Shown in pieces: positions 31,104 to 39,968 of a DNA stretch of 64,000 nucleotides (within the stretch, counting starts at the first letter, position 1; the number at the start of each line of letters is the position of its first letter). Position numbers and translations under genes: made by a program. Location of the stretch: contig JBBCGG010000001.1 in NCBI GenBank assembly GCA_037200525.1, forward strand, positions 4,518,501 to 4,582,500, in the 5' to 3' direction. The notes beneath the pieces are model-generated. The model searched no databases, was not told the origin of the DNA, and was given only the letters and a program-made list of their open reading frames with translations. Origin of the DNA: Methylocella sp. GTDB taxonomy: Bacteria; Pseudomonadota; Alphaproteobacteria; Rhizobiales; Beijerinckiaceae.

Positions 31104-32405
31104 CTAGCTTTCGGGATGCTGGGCCGCGCCGATGCCTAGCCATTGCAAAACGCCATCGCCGGCGGCGGCCCCCGTCGCCAGTGTGGCTTGCAGCAGATAG
31201 CCGCCGGTCGGCGCTTCCCAGTCCAGCATTTCGCCGGCAAGAAAGACGCCCTCGCGCCGGCGCAACATGAAGTTCTCATCGATTTCATCAAACAGCACTC
31301 CCCCCGCGGTCGAGATCGCGCGAGCGATAGGCGCAACGCCATTGAGGCGAACCGGCGCGGCGTTGATGAACCGCGCCAATTGCGCGGCAGTCATGCCGGA
31401 TAGCGGCGTCGCGGATGCGATTGCAAGTTCATGCAACAGACTGATTGCGGCGGGCGTCAATTTCAAAGCCTTGCGCAAGAAGGTCGACAGCGATTGCTTG
31501 GCTGATCGCCCATCGATCCGCCGCTCTAATTCGGCGAGAGATAGATCGGGGCGCAGCGCAATCCGCAACATCGCTTCGCCCTCGGACTCGATGGCGTCGC
31601 GCAAGGGAGCGGACAGCGCGTAAACGGCGCCCCCCTCAAATCCCGTCCGCGTGATGATCGCCTCGCCGCGCACAAGCCGATCGCGAAACGACAGCTCGAT
31701 CCCTTTCAACGGTTCGCCCTCGAACCCGCTTTTGAAAAGGTCCGACCAATTTGTCAGAACGCCGCAATTAGCCGGCCGCAGCGGCGCGACGCCAATTCCA
31801 GCGTCCTCCATCGCAGCGCTCCATGCGCCATCGGAACCAAGACGCGGCCAGCTCGCACCGCCCAACGCCAATACGACCGCATCGGCGCGGACCGTGGCGG
31901 GCCCATCCGGAGTGATAAAACTAAGAGCGCCGTCCTTGTCCCAACCCATCCAGCGATGGCGGAGTTTTAACGCGACGCCCATCGACCCAAGACGCCGCAG
32001 CCACGCGCGCAGAAGCGGCGAAGCCTTGAAAGCAGCCGGAAAGACGCGGCCGCTCGACCCGATAAAAGTCGTCTGGCCAAGCCCCTCGCACCAGGCCCGG
32101 ATTGCGGCGGGCGGCAGGCGCTCGTTTGCTGGACGAAGCCGCGGCGTCGCGGCGCCGTAGCGGGCGAGCATAACCTCAAAGTCTTCGCTGTGCGTGATAT
32201 TGAGGCCGCCGCGGCCCGCGAGCAAAAGCTTTCGCCCAGGAGCCGCCAACCGATCGAACACCGTGACGCCGGCTCCCCCGGCCGCAATGACTTCGGCCGC
32301 CATCAGTCCGGCCGGCCCGGCGCCGATAACGACGACGTGAGCCCGAGCGAGGGCTGTCGCGGCGGGCCGACCTTCTGACGATGCTTCCTCTACTGGAGCC
32401 GTCAC
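31104..32405 (-). CDS. BaiN/HI0933-family flavoprotein (TIGR03862-like)
   Basis: NAD(P)/FAD-dependent oxidoreductase-like protein of 433 residues. The N-terminal dinucleotide-binding motif is VVIGAGPAGLMAAEVIAAGGAGVTVFD, followed by the family pattern PGRKLLLAGRGGLNITHSE. Near the C-terminus FDEIDENFMLRRREGVFLAGEMLDWEAPTGGYLLQ forms the second FAD-contacting region. No function is established for this subgroup as far as I know. Its start overlaps the stop of cbpM by 4 bp, so it is co-transcribed with the chaperone pair cbpA-cbpM. Confidence 0.85.
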   Translation of the reverse strand: MTAPVEEASSEGRPAATALARAHVVVIGAGPAGLMAAEVIAAGGAGVTVFDRLAAPGRKLLLAGRGGLNITHSEDFEVMLARYGAATPRLRPANERLPPAAIRAWCEGLGQTTFIGSSGRVFPAAFKASPLLRAWLRRLGSMGVALKLRHRWMGWDKDGALSFITPDGPATVRADAVVLALGGASWPRLGSDGAWSAAMEDAGIGVAPLRPANCGVLTNWSDLFKSGFEGEPLKGIELSFRDRLVRGEAIITRTGFEGGAVYALSAPLRDAIESEGEAMLRIALRPDLSLAELERRIDGRSAKQSLSTFLRKALKLTPAAISLLHELAIASATPLSGMTAAQLARFINAAPVRLNGVAPIARAISTAGGVLFDEIDENFMLRRREGVFLAGEMLDWEAPTGGYLLQATLATGAAAGDGVLQWLGIGAAQHPES

Positions 32406-32677
32406 TCTGATTTGTGCGCGCTTTGCAGTAGATCGCGCATAGTTCGGCGCAAGCCGTGGACCTGATCGATCAAATGGAGAATAACCCCTATTCCCTCGTC
32501 ATTCACGCCAAGATCCGCCTTCAGCCCGTGAATCAGATGCGCCCGCGCGACATCCGTCTCCGAGAAATCCTCGCCTGCCGCATGCCGCCGCGGGATCAAC
32601 CATTCCTCTTCGATCCAGGCTTCCAGCGTCTGCGTTTCAAGGCGAGCGTAGATCAAGAATTGCTGCCGATCGATCAT
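32402..32677 (-). CDS. cbpM: Chaperone modulator CbpM
   Basis: A 91-residue MerR-like protein. CbpM binds the J domain of CbpA and inhibits it. The sequence FLIYARLETQTLEAWIEEEWLIPR is the usual N-terminal pattern, followed by SETDVARAHLIHGLKADLGVNDEGIGVILHLIDQVHGLR. It follows the DnaJ-domain gene with no gap (stop at 32678-32680, start at 32675-32677), which supports the partnership. Confidence 0.85.
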   Translation of the reverse strand: MIDRQQFLIYARLETQTLEAWIEEEWLIPRRHAAGEDFSETDVARAHLIHGLKADLGVNDEGIGVILHLIDQVHGLRRTMRDLLQSAHKSE

Positions 32678-33583
32678 TCACCCCTCCATGCCAGCGCGCG
32701 GATTTTGAGCTTTTCCGGCGGTCCAATTAGCCGCGAACGCCTCCAGCTCCGGATCGATCTTCTCCGGCAGCATAACTTTGAGCGTGACATATTCGTCGCC
32801 CCGGCTTCCATCGGGTCGCGCGACGCCTTTGCCTTTGAGGCGAAGCTTTGCGCCCGTGTTGGAGCCTTTCGGAATCCGCATGCTGACGGAGCCCGTTGGC
32901 GTTGGAGCCGTCACTTCGCCGCCGAGCACAGCCTCCGAGAGACTGATCGGCAATGTTAGATGAATGTCGTCGCCCTCGCGCGTGAAAAACGGGTGCGGCC
33001 GCACCTCCAGCTCGACGAGGCCATCGCCGGGACCGCCGCCCTCAAAGCCGGGCTCGCCTTTGCCGCGCAGGCGGAGAATCTGACCCTCGCGCGAGCCGGC
33101 CGGCACGGCGACGTCGAGAGTCGATCCATCGGGCAGGCTGACGCGGCTCGTCCCGCCGTTGACCGCCGTCAAGAAATCAATCGGCAAGCGATAATGCATA
33201 TCCCTGCCGGGCGCCGGTCCGCGCCTGCGCGCGCCGCGGAACAGGCTCGCCAGAACATCATCATCCATGAGATCTGCGTAGGCCGATTCGTTCGCGTAAG
33301 GGTTCTGCTCCGGGCCAGCGTTGGCGTAATTGCGATAGAATTGCTGGGGCGGACGCTCCGCTCCGGAAGCGTCGATCTCGCCAGCGTCGAAGCGCTTTCG
33401 TTTGGCGGCGTCGCCCAAAATATCATAGGCGGACGCGACCTCTTTGAATTTCTCCTCGGCTTCGCGGTTGCCGGGATTGAGATCGGGGTGGAGGCTTTTC
33501 ACAAGCTTGCGATACGCCTTCTGGATATCCGCGGCCGAATCGCTGCGCTGGACGCCGAGGACCTCGTATGGATCTCTGCTCAC
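32678..33583 (-). CDS. cbpA: DnaJ-type co-chaperone CbpA, GTG start
   Basis: Hsp40 of the CbpA type: a J domain with HPD in [17 protein letters not shown] near residue 31, a linker, and two C-terminal beta domains ([55 protein letters not shown]). No zinc-finger domain is present, which separates it from DnaJ. The GTG at 33581-33583 is chosen because GAGGA lies 6-7 bases upstream and [11 protein letters not shown] is where the J domain normally begins; the first ATG (33634) would add a 17-residue unconserved leader. It should stimulate DnaK and be restrained by CbpM. Confidence 0.88.
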   Translation of the reverse strand: MSRDPYEVLGVQRSDSAADIQKAYRKLVKSLHPDLNPGNREAEEKFKEVASAYDILGDAAKRKRFDAGEIDASGAERPPQQFYRNYANAGPEQNPYANESAYADLMDDDVLASLFRGARRRGPAPGRDMHYRLPIDFLTAVNGGTSRVSLPDGSTLDVAVPAGSREGQILRLRGKGEPGFEGGGPGDGLVELEVRPHPFFTREGDDIHLTLPISLSEAVLGGEVTAPTPTGSVSMRIPKGSNTGAKLRLKGKGVARPDGSRGDEYVTLKVMLPEKIDPELEAFAANWTAGKAQNPRAGMEG

Positions 33584-33870
33584 TGCTTCCTCTTGAATTT
33601 TGCGCCTGGCGATGCCAAGAGCGCCGCACGGCAATCTTACACCATCAAATTTGAGGCTTGTCGACCGCGCCTTGCAGGCTGTCGGGAGACTGCCGCAAAT
33701 CCTGGCCGCCGCGCCTTCGAACCGGACAATCTCAAAGCGCGAGGCCTATCTCGCCTCCTCCCTGGGATGAAGGCTGAGCGGCAAAAGGCGCCCGACGATC
33801 GCGGCCATTTCTTGAAAGGGACGGGATCGTCTATGATTTTCAAAGCCGGCCGGCAAAATAAAGGCGGACC

Positions 33871-34548
33871 ATGACGCGCTCACAATCATCCTTTCTGTTC
33901 GATCTCGACGGCACGCTCGTTGATAGCGTGTATCAGCACGTTCTCGCTTGGCATGAGGCGCTCGAGGCGGAGGGAATTACTCTTTCGATATGGCGCATCC
34001 ATCGCAAGATCGGAATGAGCGGCGGCTTGTTCACGCATATGCTGCTTCGCGAAACGGGGCTTGAAATCAGCGCCGAACGAATCGCACGTCTGCAGAAATT
34101 TCACGCCGAGGCCTACAAACGCCGATCCGCCGCTGTTCAGCCTCTTCCTGGAGCCCGCGAACTGCTCGCCTACTTGACGAACGCCGCAATCCCATGGGCG
34201 ATCGCGACCAGCGGACGCATGGACTCCGCGCGTCCCGTGCTCGAGACCCTTGGCGTCGACTTCGATCGCGTGGTGATCGTCACCCGCGATCAAGTGAAAT
34301 ACGCCAAACCGGATCCTGACCTCTTCCTGACCGCCGCTTCGCGGCTCGGCGTCGAGATTGAGGGAGCAACTGTGGTCGGTGACAGCGTTTGGGACATGCT
34401 TGCGAGTCGCCGCGCCCGCGCCCTTGGGATTGGCCTGTTGTCGGGCGGCTACGGCCAGGAAGAGCTGGAGCGCGCCGGCGCTTACCGAGTCTATGAAGAT
34501 CCAGCCGACATGTTGGAGCACATTGACGAAGTCGCAGGCCGGCAATGA
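33871..34548 (+). CDS. HAD-superfamily hydrolase (phosphoglycolate phosphatase-like)
   Basis: A 225-residue subclass I HAD phosphatase. Motif I is FDLDGTLVDSVYQH with the nucleophile Asp, motif II ATSGR, motif III lysine in KYAKPDPDLF, and motif IV VVGDSVWDML (only one acid before the hydrophobic residues). A four-helix cap domain lies between motifs I and II. Substrate cannot be assigned; phosphoglycolate or a sugar phosphate is typical. It is divergent from cbpA across 287 bp and its stop lies 10 bp from that of the CDF gene. Confidence 0.85.
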   Translation: MTRSQSSFLFDLDGTLVDSVYQHVLAWHEALEAEGITLSIWRIHRKIGMSGGLFTHMLLRETGLEISAERIARLQKFHAEAYKRRSAAVQPLPGARELLAYLTNAAIPWAIATSGRMDSARPVLETLGVDFDRVVIVTRDQVKYAKPDPDLFLTAASRLGVEIEGATVVGDSVWDMLASRRARALGIGLLSGGYGQEELERAGAYRVYEDPADMLEHIDEVAGRQ

Positions 34549-34558
34549 TGGCTCGACC

Positions 34559-35533
34559 TCATTGGTCGGGCAGCCGGTTGAAACGACGCGTGAAAGTCCT
34601 CTTGAACGATTCAGGGCTTTGCGGCTTTACGAAAACAGCCACGACGAAAGGATGCAGCGCCCGCAGACGATCCTCGAGTTCGCAGACCTTCCCTTCTATC
34701 ATGGGCGTCGTCAGCTCATCGGCAAATTCGATGCTGAAGAAGGCGACGATTTGATCCGGCGCCAGATGGATTGTCAGAACTCCATTTGCATGCATCACCC
34801 CATCGATCTCCTCAGCGAGGCGCAGGATTGATTCGACAATTGCGGCGTCGGCTGATTCTCCAATAAGCAGGCCCTTGGTTTCTCGCGCTAGAATCGTCGC
34901 CGTGATGGCGAGCACGAGGCCAATCAAGATCGAGGCGACGCCATCCAGCGCCGGCATTCTCAGGCTGACAGAGAGATAAGTGCCGACCAACGCGATCAGG
35001 AGACCAAGCAGTGCTGCGCTATCCTCGAAGAGCACCATGAACGATGGCGGATCCTTGCTCTCCCGCACCGCTTGAAATAAGGCTGAATAAGGCTTCTTGC
35101 CCTTGAAATTGCGCAGCGCAATCCACCACGTAGCGCCATCGAAAATCGCGGAGAGAGCGAGCACGATGTAGTTCACGTGGGGGTTCTCGATCGGCGTCGG
35201 ATCAAGGATGTGGGTGACGCCTTCATAAATCGAAACGCCCGCTCCGAGCGCAAAGACGAGCAGAGCGACGATGAAGCTCCAGAAATAGAGTTCGCGTCCA
35301 TACCCCAGGGGGTGATTGAGGTCGGGTTGAGCCATAGCGCGACGCAGGCCATAAAGCAGCAAGAGCTCATTTCCCGTATCGACGAGCGAGTGAACTCCTT
35401 CACTGAGCATCGCCGAACTGCCGGTGAACGCCGCCGCGCCGAACTTTGTCGCGGCGACGAGAAGATTGCCGACAATCGCGGCGTAAATCACCGTTTTGGG
35501 ACAATTGCGGCGTGGCGATTTAGAAATGGTCAT
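34559..35533 (-). CDS. Cation diffusion facilitator transporter
   Basis: Membrane protein of 324 residues from the ATG at 35531-35533 (MTISKSPRRN); an in-frame start at 35581 would add 16 residues. The first helix leads into SSAMLSEGVHSLVDTGNELLLLYGLRRA, the CDF metal-site helix with HSxxD, and DLNHPLGYGRELYFW follows. Later membrane helices include EDSAALLGLLIALVGTYLS, and a C-terminal cytoplasmic domain carries the HANGVLTIHLAPDQIVAFFSIEF ferredoxin-like fold. The pattern is closest to the SLC30A9/ZnT9-like branch. It probably exports zinc or a similar divalent ion; specificity is not readable. Confidence 0.87.
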   Translation of the reverse strand: MTISKSPRRNCPKTVIYAAIVGNLLVAATKFGAAAFTGSSAMLSEGVHSLVDTGNELLLLYGLRRAMAQPDLNHPLGYGRELYFWSFIVALLVFALGAGVSIYEGVTHILDPTPIENPHVNYIVLALSAIFDGATWWIALRNFKGKKPYSALFQAVRESKDPPSFMVLFEDSAALLGLLIALVGTYLSVSLRMPALDGVASILIGLVLAITATILARETKGLLIGESADAAIVESILRLAEEIDGVMHANGVLTIHLAPDQIVAFFSIEFADELTTPMIEGKVCELEDRLRALHPFVVAVFVKPQSPESFKRTFTRRFNRLPDQ

Positions 35534-35677
35534 CGTAGATGTAGATCGGTCAGAAACTAGCTGATTGAGCCATAGCGACATATTCTAAGCCCCAATTTCG
35601 ACTAGAGCATAAACGCCTCGAGTTGATTCAAGCCGGCAAAGGCATTTAAGGCGACGCGAATAGATAGGAGATTTTAA

Positions 35678-36652
35678 ATGGCGGAAGCCGTAAAAATCGC
35701 GAGCATCGCAATTCTCGACGATTATCAGAATGTAGCTCAATCGCTTGCGAATTGGCGGAACCTCCAGCCGGCGGCGCGAACTGTCTTCTATCATGATCAC
35801 GTCGCCGACATCGAACAACTCGTCGCTCGGCTGGAGCCGTTCGACGTCGTCGTTTTGACGCGCGAGCGGACAAAGTTCGGCGCCGATCTGATCTACCGGC
35901 TTCCAAATCTGAAGCTGATCGTCACGATCGGCATGGCGAACGCCGCAATCGACGTTGAGGCGGCCACCGCGCGCGGCGTTATCGTCGCCGGCACGACGGG
36001 GGGCGATCCGCATGCAACCCCGGCTTTGACCTTTGCGCTCATTCTCGCCCTGACGCGCGGCCTCTATCGCGAAGCGGCGTCCGTGAGAGCCGGCGGCTGG
36101 CAGGTGGGCCTTGGCGTGGACATTAGCGGCAAAACTTTGAGCTTGCTGGGTCTTGGGAAGATCGGCCAGGAAATCGCCGCCTTTGGCAAGGTTTTTGGCA
36201 TGCGCGTCATCGCCTGGAGTCAAAACCTCACAGCGGAAAAGGCCGCCGAATTCGGCGCCGAGCGCGTCGGAAAAGATGAATTGTTCCAGCAAGCCGACGT
36301 GCTCAGCGTGCATCTCAAGCTCAGCGAGCGGACTCGCGGCATAGCCGGCGCGCGCGAACTCGGACTCATGAAGCCGACGGCCTATCTCGTCAACACCTCG
36401 CGCGGACCGATCGTCTCGGAAGAAGCGCTGATCGAGGCGCTTCGGGCGGATAAAATTGCGGGCGCCGCGCTCGACGTCTTCGACGAGGAGCCATTGCCGC
36501 AGGCTCACCCCTTCCGGTTCCTGCCCAACGTTCTCGCCACGCCGCACATCGGCTATGTCACCGAGAACACTTATCGTGCAGCTTTTCCTCAAATTGTCGA
36601 GAACATCCAGGCTTGGCTCGACAAAGCGCCAATTCGCGTTTTGACCGCATAG
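35678..36652 (+). CDS. D-2-hydroxyacid dehydrogenase family protein
   Basis: NAD(P)-dependent 2-hydroxyacid dehydrogenase of 324 residues. The cofactor motif is LSLLGLGKIGQEIAAFGKVFGM near residue 150. Catalytic Arg, Glu and His are in VNTSRGPIV, DVFDEEPLPQAHPF and LATPHIGYVTENTY. A strong ribosome binding site (AGGAG) lies nine bases before the ATG. The protein also begins like the group of dehydrogenases whose N-terminus reads IAILDDYQNVAQ, often annotated D-2-hydroxyacid dehydrogenase of unknown substrate. Serine-cycle hydroxypyruvate reductase is possible but not indicated by any specific residue. Confidence 0.88.
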   Translation: MAEAVKIASIAILDDYQNVAQSLANWRNLQPAARTVFYHDHVADIEQLVARLEPFDVVVLTRERTKFGADLIYRLPNLKLIVTIGMANAAIDVEAATARGVIVAGTTGGDPHATPALTFALILALTRGLYREAASVRAGGWQVGLGVDISGKTLSLLGLGKIGQEIAAFGKVFGMRVIAWSQNLTAEKAAEFGAERVGKDELFQQADVLSVHLKLSERTRGIAGARELGLMKPTAYLVNTSRGPIVSEEALIEALRADKIAGAALDVFDEEPLPQAHPFRFLPNVLATPHIGYVTENTYRAAFPQIVENIQAWLDKAPIRVLTA

Positions 36653-36668
36653 GGCGAGCGGCTTGCCC

Positions 36669-37553
36669 TCACGGCCGGGGTCCCTCCGCCGCCCAAGTCC
36701 CAATGAGCAGCAACAGCCCGATCACAGCAGCCAACACCGCCCAGAGAAACACCAGCATGTCCGCCCGGCCGCCAAGCGGCGGGGCCCCAGGCAATGCAGT
36801 TCGCAGGGCCGGCACCGCGAACACCATCGCCGCCAGCGCGCCGATCAATGGGATGTCCAGCTTGCGGCGGCGCAGGAACACCAGCGCGCCGATGGCGAAC
36901 GACCCAAGTCCAAGCACCGCCATCGCGCCATAGGCCGCCAGCGCAAAGAATATGATGGCGTCGGACCGCCGCGCGTCGATCGTCAGACTGGATTCGCCGG
37001 TCCCGGCTTCCGATTTTCCGAGCGCGGCGGTCAGAACGAAACCCGCCATGCCTTGCCAGACCGTCACCGCCTGCGTCAGCGGCGGCGGCGCGCTGTCTCC
37101 CGCGAGAGCGGCGGCCGTCGTGATGCGCAATTGCGCCTGATAGCGATCGAATGGATAATAGACAAAGGCGCCTGAGGCCAAATCCAGGTCCGTCGACAGC
37201 GAAGCCATGGGCTGTTGCGCCTTAAATGCGACCTCATGGACGTTGCGTCCATCGCTCACCATGACCCTGAGGTCGCGGTCCGGCGCATCGATCCGATCGC
37301 CGCGCAACCCATCCTGCGGCGTAAAATCGACGCGCAGCTGCATGGTCGCGTTTACGACATCGATCGATTGCGGCCAAACATAGACGCCAAGATCCGCCGG
37401 GCGGTCGCCGCCAGCCAGTTTCACCTCGGTTGGGACCGAAGCGACATCAAGCCCATATGCCATCGCCACATAGGCGATCACCACGGCCAGCATGGACGCC
37501 CCCAGCGCGATCGCGCGAATGGGCGACCCCTGCCCCGTCGTGCGCAAACTCAT
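36669..37553 (-). CDS. DUF4436 family membrane protein
   Basis: A 294-residue protein: N-terminal membrane helix (AIALGASMLAVVIAYVAMAYGL), an extracytoplasmic beta-rich domain (ADLGVYVWPQSIDVVNATMQLRVDFTPQ...GAFVYYPFDRYQAQLRI), then three C-terminal membrane helices (AIIFFALAAYGAMAVLGLGSFAIGALVFL; IPLIGALAAMVFAVPAL; ADMLVFLWAVLAAVIGLLLLIGTW). This arrangement and the YPFDRY motif are typical of DUF4436. No biochemical role is known to me. Converges on the dehydrogenase gene with 16 bp between stops. Confidence 0.75.
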   Translation of the reverse strand: MSLRTTGQGSPIRAIALGASMLAVVIAYVAMAYGLDVASVPTEVKLAGGDRPADLGVYVWPQSIDVVNATMQLRVDFTPQDGLRGDRIDAPDRDLRVMVSDGRNVHEVAFKAQQPMASLSTDLDLASGAFVYYPFDRYQAQLRITTAAALAGDSAPPPLTQAVTVWQGMAGFVLTAALGKSEAGTGESSLTIDARRSDAIIFFALAAYGAMAVLGLGSFAIGALVFLRRRKLDIPLIGALAAMVFAVPALRTALPGAPPLGGRADMLVFLWAVLAAVIGLLLLIGTWAAEGPRP

Positions 37554-37887
37554 TCCCTCTTCCCTCGCTTGCGCTTGCCACCCTGCGCGGCGGCAATATT
37601 CACCACTCGCCTCGCTTCGGCAATCGCGGGGCCTCCAACGACCGTCCGATGATCAGTTCGGAAGCGCCGCAATAGGTCACATCTCGTCAATTTCGCGCTG
37701 GCGCACACAAAGTTTCTCTTGATTCTGCAAAAATGGCGCGACATCCGGATTTCAGCCAAGAGCCCGGCGGTTACTCTGAGGGCCCTGCTCACCCGCATTG
37801 GGCGCTTGCCGCCGCGGTTGCTTGACACACATGGCGGCCTTGCCTATATCGCGAGCGCCTCGACGCGCGTCGTTTGAGTGAAACTGG
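37554..37887. other. Gap between DUF4436 gene and tRNA-Met
   Basis: No protein gene is supported: a 92-codon minus-strand open frame here is very Arg-rich and resembles nothing known. The stretch contains the tRNA promoter listed separately and presumably the promoter of the leftward DUF4436 gene. Confidence 0.5.
37822..37850 (+). promoter_or_regulatory. Sigma-70 promoter of tRNA-Met
   Basis: A perfect -35 TTGACA (37822-37827), a 17-base spacer and -10 TATATC (37845-37850) place transcription start near 37857, about 30 bases before the mature tRNA 5' end. Its near-consensus form fits a stable-RNA gene. Confidence 0.75.
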
Positions 37888-37964
37888 GGCGGAGTAGCTC
37901 AGCTGGCTAGAGCAGAGGAATCATAATCCTTGTGTCGGGGGTTCGAGTCCCTCCTCCGCTACCA
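37888..37964 (+). tRNA. tRNA-Met (CAU anticodon), 77 nt
   Basis: A full cloverleaf can be drawn: acceptor GGCGGAG pairs with CTCCGCT (first pair G-U), D arm GCTC/GAGC, anticodon stem GAGGA/TCCTT around loop ATCATAA (anticodon CAT), T arm with GGTTCGAGTCC, and an encoded CCA end. The first acceptor pair is present and three consecutive G-C pairs in the anticodon stem are lacking, so it is an elongator rather than initiator tRNA; tRNA-Ile2 (lysidine-modified CAU) cannot be fully excluded. It marks the boundary between conserved genes and the mosaic region. Confidence 0.92.
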
Positions 37965-38099
37965 CCATAACCCCACTCTCTCGTATGGGTTGTTTTCGGT
38001 GCGTTTCCAAAAAGCAGCCCAAGTTAGAGAGATGTCTGTCTACGTTGGCGTACCGGCGGCGAATTGATCTCCTCTGACCATGCTAGATTCCCAAAGAAA

Positions 38100-38402
38100 T
38101 CAATCGAACGCCAGCTTCGCCTGATCTCTGATCTTAACGCGCGAGACGATCAGCTCCGACGTCCTTTTTGCGGCCCCCTCGGCCGCCGTATAGGTCACGC
38201 CCACCATTTCCTGATCGAAAGCCTCGAAGATCTTCCGCGTCTCCGGCGCATCGTTGACCGTGAGGATGAAACCGCCGGCGATCGCGGCGAGCTGCTCGGC
38301 CAGCCGATGGAAATCGCCGCGCGAGAAGGCGTCGGCGCCGTAAAAATCCTCAGTGCCGAAATATGGCGGATCCAGATAGAAAAGCGTTTCGAAGCGACTT
38401 GA
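38100..38402 (-). pseudogene. DNA adenine methylase (D12 class), C-terminal remnant
   Basis: Read on the minus strand from about 38402 to the stop at 38100-38102, about 100 codons match the C-terminal part of phage-type N6-adenine methyltransferases: the catalytic motif FYLDPPYFGTEDFYG, then RLAEQLAAIAGGFILTVNDAPETRKIF and VTYTAAEGAAKRTSELIVSR. The N-terminal AdoMet-binding half (FxGxG) is absent; upstream of the DPPY region the frame meets a stop and the sequence changes to the LigD remnant. The piece is therefore a truncated relic, probably from a prophage or other mobile element next to the tRNA. Confidence 0.8.
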
Positions 38403-38772
38403 TCGCCGCTACCGCTCCGGCCGGAGCAAGGATTGGGTCAAGACGAAATGCGTGCAGTCTGGCGAGTTCGTCGTGATCGGCTACAAGCCATCTGGGGCCG
38501 CGCAAGAATCAGCCGCCAAGCTTCTCCTTGCGTCAAAAGAGCCGCAGGGCCTGCGCTACGTCGGCGGGGGTCGGAAAGGGATTCTCTGACGGCGTGAGCT
38601 GAAAGAAGGACTCGACACAATCGCTGCAGAGCAACCGCCGATCAATGGCCTCAATGTTGCAGGCGCCGTCAGGACGCGCCCAATATTGCGGATCGAAGTC
38701 GCCTATCGCGGCTGGACCGCCGACAAGCTGCTGCGCCATGCGAGCTTCAAGGCCGCCATCGAGGAAATGTAA
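38401..38772 (+). pseudogene. LigD-type ATP-dependent DNA ligase, frameshifted C-terminal remnant
   Basis: Frame from 38401 reads YRSGRSKDWVKTKC, GEFVVIGYKPSGAAQESAAKLLLASKEPQGLRYVGGG, as in the ligase domain of LigD (non-homologous end joining). It then shifts frame near 38570 (VGKGFSDGV), stops, and continues in another frame as EVAYRGWTADKLLRHASFKAAIEEM, the usual LigD C-terminus. Two frame breaks and a missing N-terminus show it is decayed. It abuts the methylase remnant in opposite orientation, so two unrelated relics were joined by a rearrangement. Confidence 0.82.
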
Positions 38773-38808
38773 CGGCCTTGCCAAAACTCTACTTGAGGAG
38801 ATTCGGCG

Positions 38809-39159
38809 ATGCGTAGAACGGATAATCGAGCAATCGTCCTGGCTTTGCTGCTCTCAGCGTCGTCGGCGATGGCCCAAGAAGTTTGCCAGGAAACCCCAGA
38901 GAAATTAGCAGCCGAGGCGACGATCCAAGCAATTAATTATCAAGCGGCGGCGAATACCCTCCAGGACATCGCCGACGCGCTCGTTGCGGGAGTTTCCAAG
39001 GATCAGGTTATCGCGTTCACCCAAAAAGCTGCCGACGATCAACGCATGTTTGCAAAACGGGCCAGCGAACGCGCGGAGACGCTTTTTCCTTGGCTGCGCA
39101 ACGTCCCCGCCGCACCTTCGGCCCGTGTGCCGCCGCCATGGCACAGTGACACGCAGTAG
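38809..39159 (+). CDS. Small secreted protein of unknown function
   Basis: A 116-residue protein preceded by a strong ribosome binding site (GAGGAG, 8 bases before the ATG). A signal peptide (AIVLALLLSASSAMAQ) ends near residue 23. The mature part begins with a lone cysteine (EVCQE), is mostly helical (KLAAEATIQAINYQAAANTLQDIADALVAG...KAADDQRMFAKRASERAETLF) and ends in a Pro-rich tail. I do not recognise the family. It is intact among relics, which suggests recent arrival or retained function. Confidence 0.6.
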   Translation: MRRTDNRAIVLALLLSASSAMAQEVCQETPEKLAAEATIQAINYQAAANTLQDIADALVAGVSKDQVIAFTQKAADDQRMFAKRASERAETLFPWLRNVPAAPSARVPPPWHSDTQ

Positions 39160-39175
39160 GCAGCCGCGTTGCCTT

Positions 39176-39595
39176 TCACCAAGAATTCTTCAGAATTACG
39201 AAGTCCCCGTCTGCCGGGACGTTAATCTGTATGGCTGGCGCCAAGGCCGGATCACGCCGCACTGAAGGACACCCGAATCCGTCGTAACTAGCTGTCCTTC
39301 CGACGCCGCCCGCGCTGGTTTGTATCGGCATTATCCCTGACGCACGACCGTCAGTCGTCGTATACTTTATCGCGGCTACTGCGTTCGGCGGTATTGTGCA
39401 TGGTCCATTTTTTGGATTCAGACACTTGATGTTTTCAAACCAAACATTCCCGATGTTTTCCCCATTGTTTAGCGGAATTGCTTTGAATGTCCACGGCCGG
39501 GCCGATTTATTGTAAATATGCCGCACGCAAGTCGCGTTTGCGACCGTTGATAAAAATATAAAAAAGGATAATACGCAAAAATAGAAAAGACGCAT
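39176..39595 (-). CDS. Secreted hypothetical protein, low GC
   Basis: A 139-residue protein with a clear signal peptide (MRLFYFCVLSFFIFLSTVANA) and four cysteines in the mature part (ATCVRHIYN, ENIKCLNPKNGPCTIPP, GFGCPS), suggesting two disulphides in a beta-rich domain. Base composition and codon use (many AAA, ATA, TTT) differ strongly from the surrounding genes, so it is probably transferred. No family recognised. Confidence 0.6.
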   Translation of the reverse strand: MRLFYFCVLSFFIFLSTVANATCVRHIYNKSARPWTFKAIPLNNGENIGNVWFENIKCLNPKNGPCTIPPNAVAAIKYTTTDGRASGIMPIQTSAGGVGRTASYDGFGCPSVRRDPALAPAIQINVPADGDFVILKNSW

Positions 39596-39968
39596 TATAT
39601 ATCCTCAATTATTATTATAAGGACACAGCTATTGTTACGATTCGAACGTCATATAACGCTATGAGTGCTAATTTTAATGAATATTTACACAAGCGGTGGC
39701 GATGGATATAACATTTCATTATATAGCTAATGTCAATCCACGATGAGAATCTGTTTTTTTAAAAGTTTGGCGTCAGACGGCGAGCGCGAGCTGTCCCTGA
39801 CGCATTGAGGTTTCCCGACGCCGCCGAATCTCGGCATTGGGATTGCGCTTCAACGGCCGTCGGCGAACGAAAGATTGCGGATTGTGGGAACAGGGCAAAA
39901 GGCCGACGAGCCTGGAATTGATTCCACCGAAGTCAAAGCTCATCCCTGGTGATTTGTCCGCGCCCGCG
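39596..39968. other. AT-rich gene-free stretch before the IS element
   Basis: The first 170 bases are markedly AT-rich and contain no gene; they probably hold the promoter of the leftward secreted protein. The remainder is GC-rich again and has only a short minus-strand open frame that I do not recognise. The composition step near 39770 looks like a junction. Confidence 0.45.

Noticed and set aside
35585-36703. 372-codon minus-strand frame opposite the 2-hydroxyacid dehydrogenase
   Set aside because: It mirrors the dehydrogenase codons; all recognisable motifs are on the plus strand.
37550-37828. 92-codon minus-strand frame upstream of DUF4436
   Set aside because: Very Arg-rich, no motif, and it overlaps the tRNA promoter.
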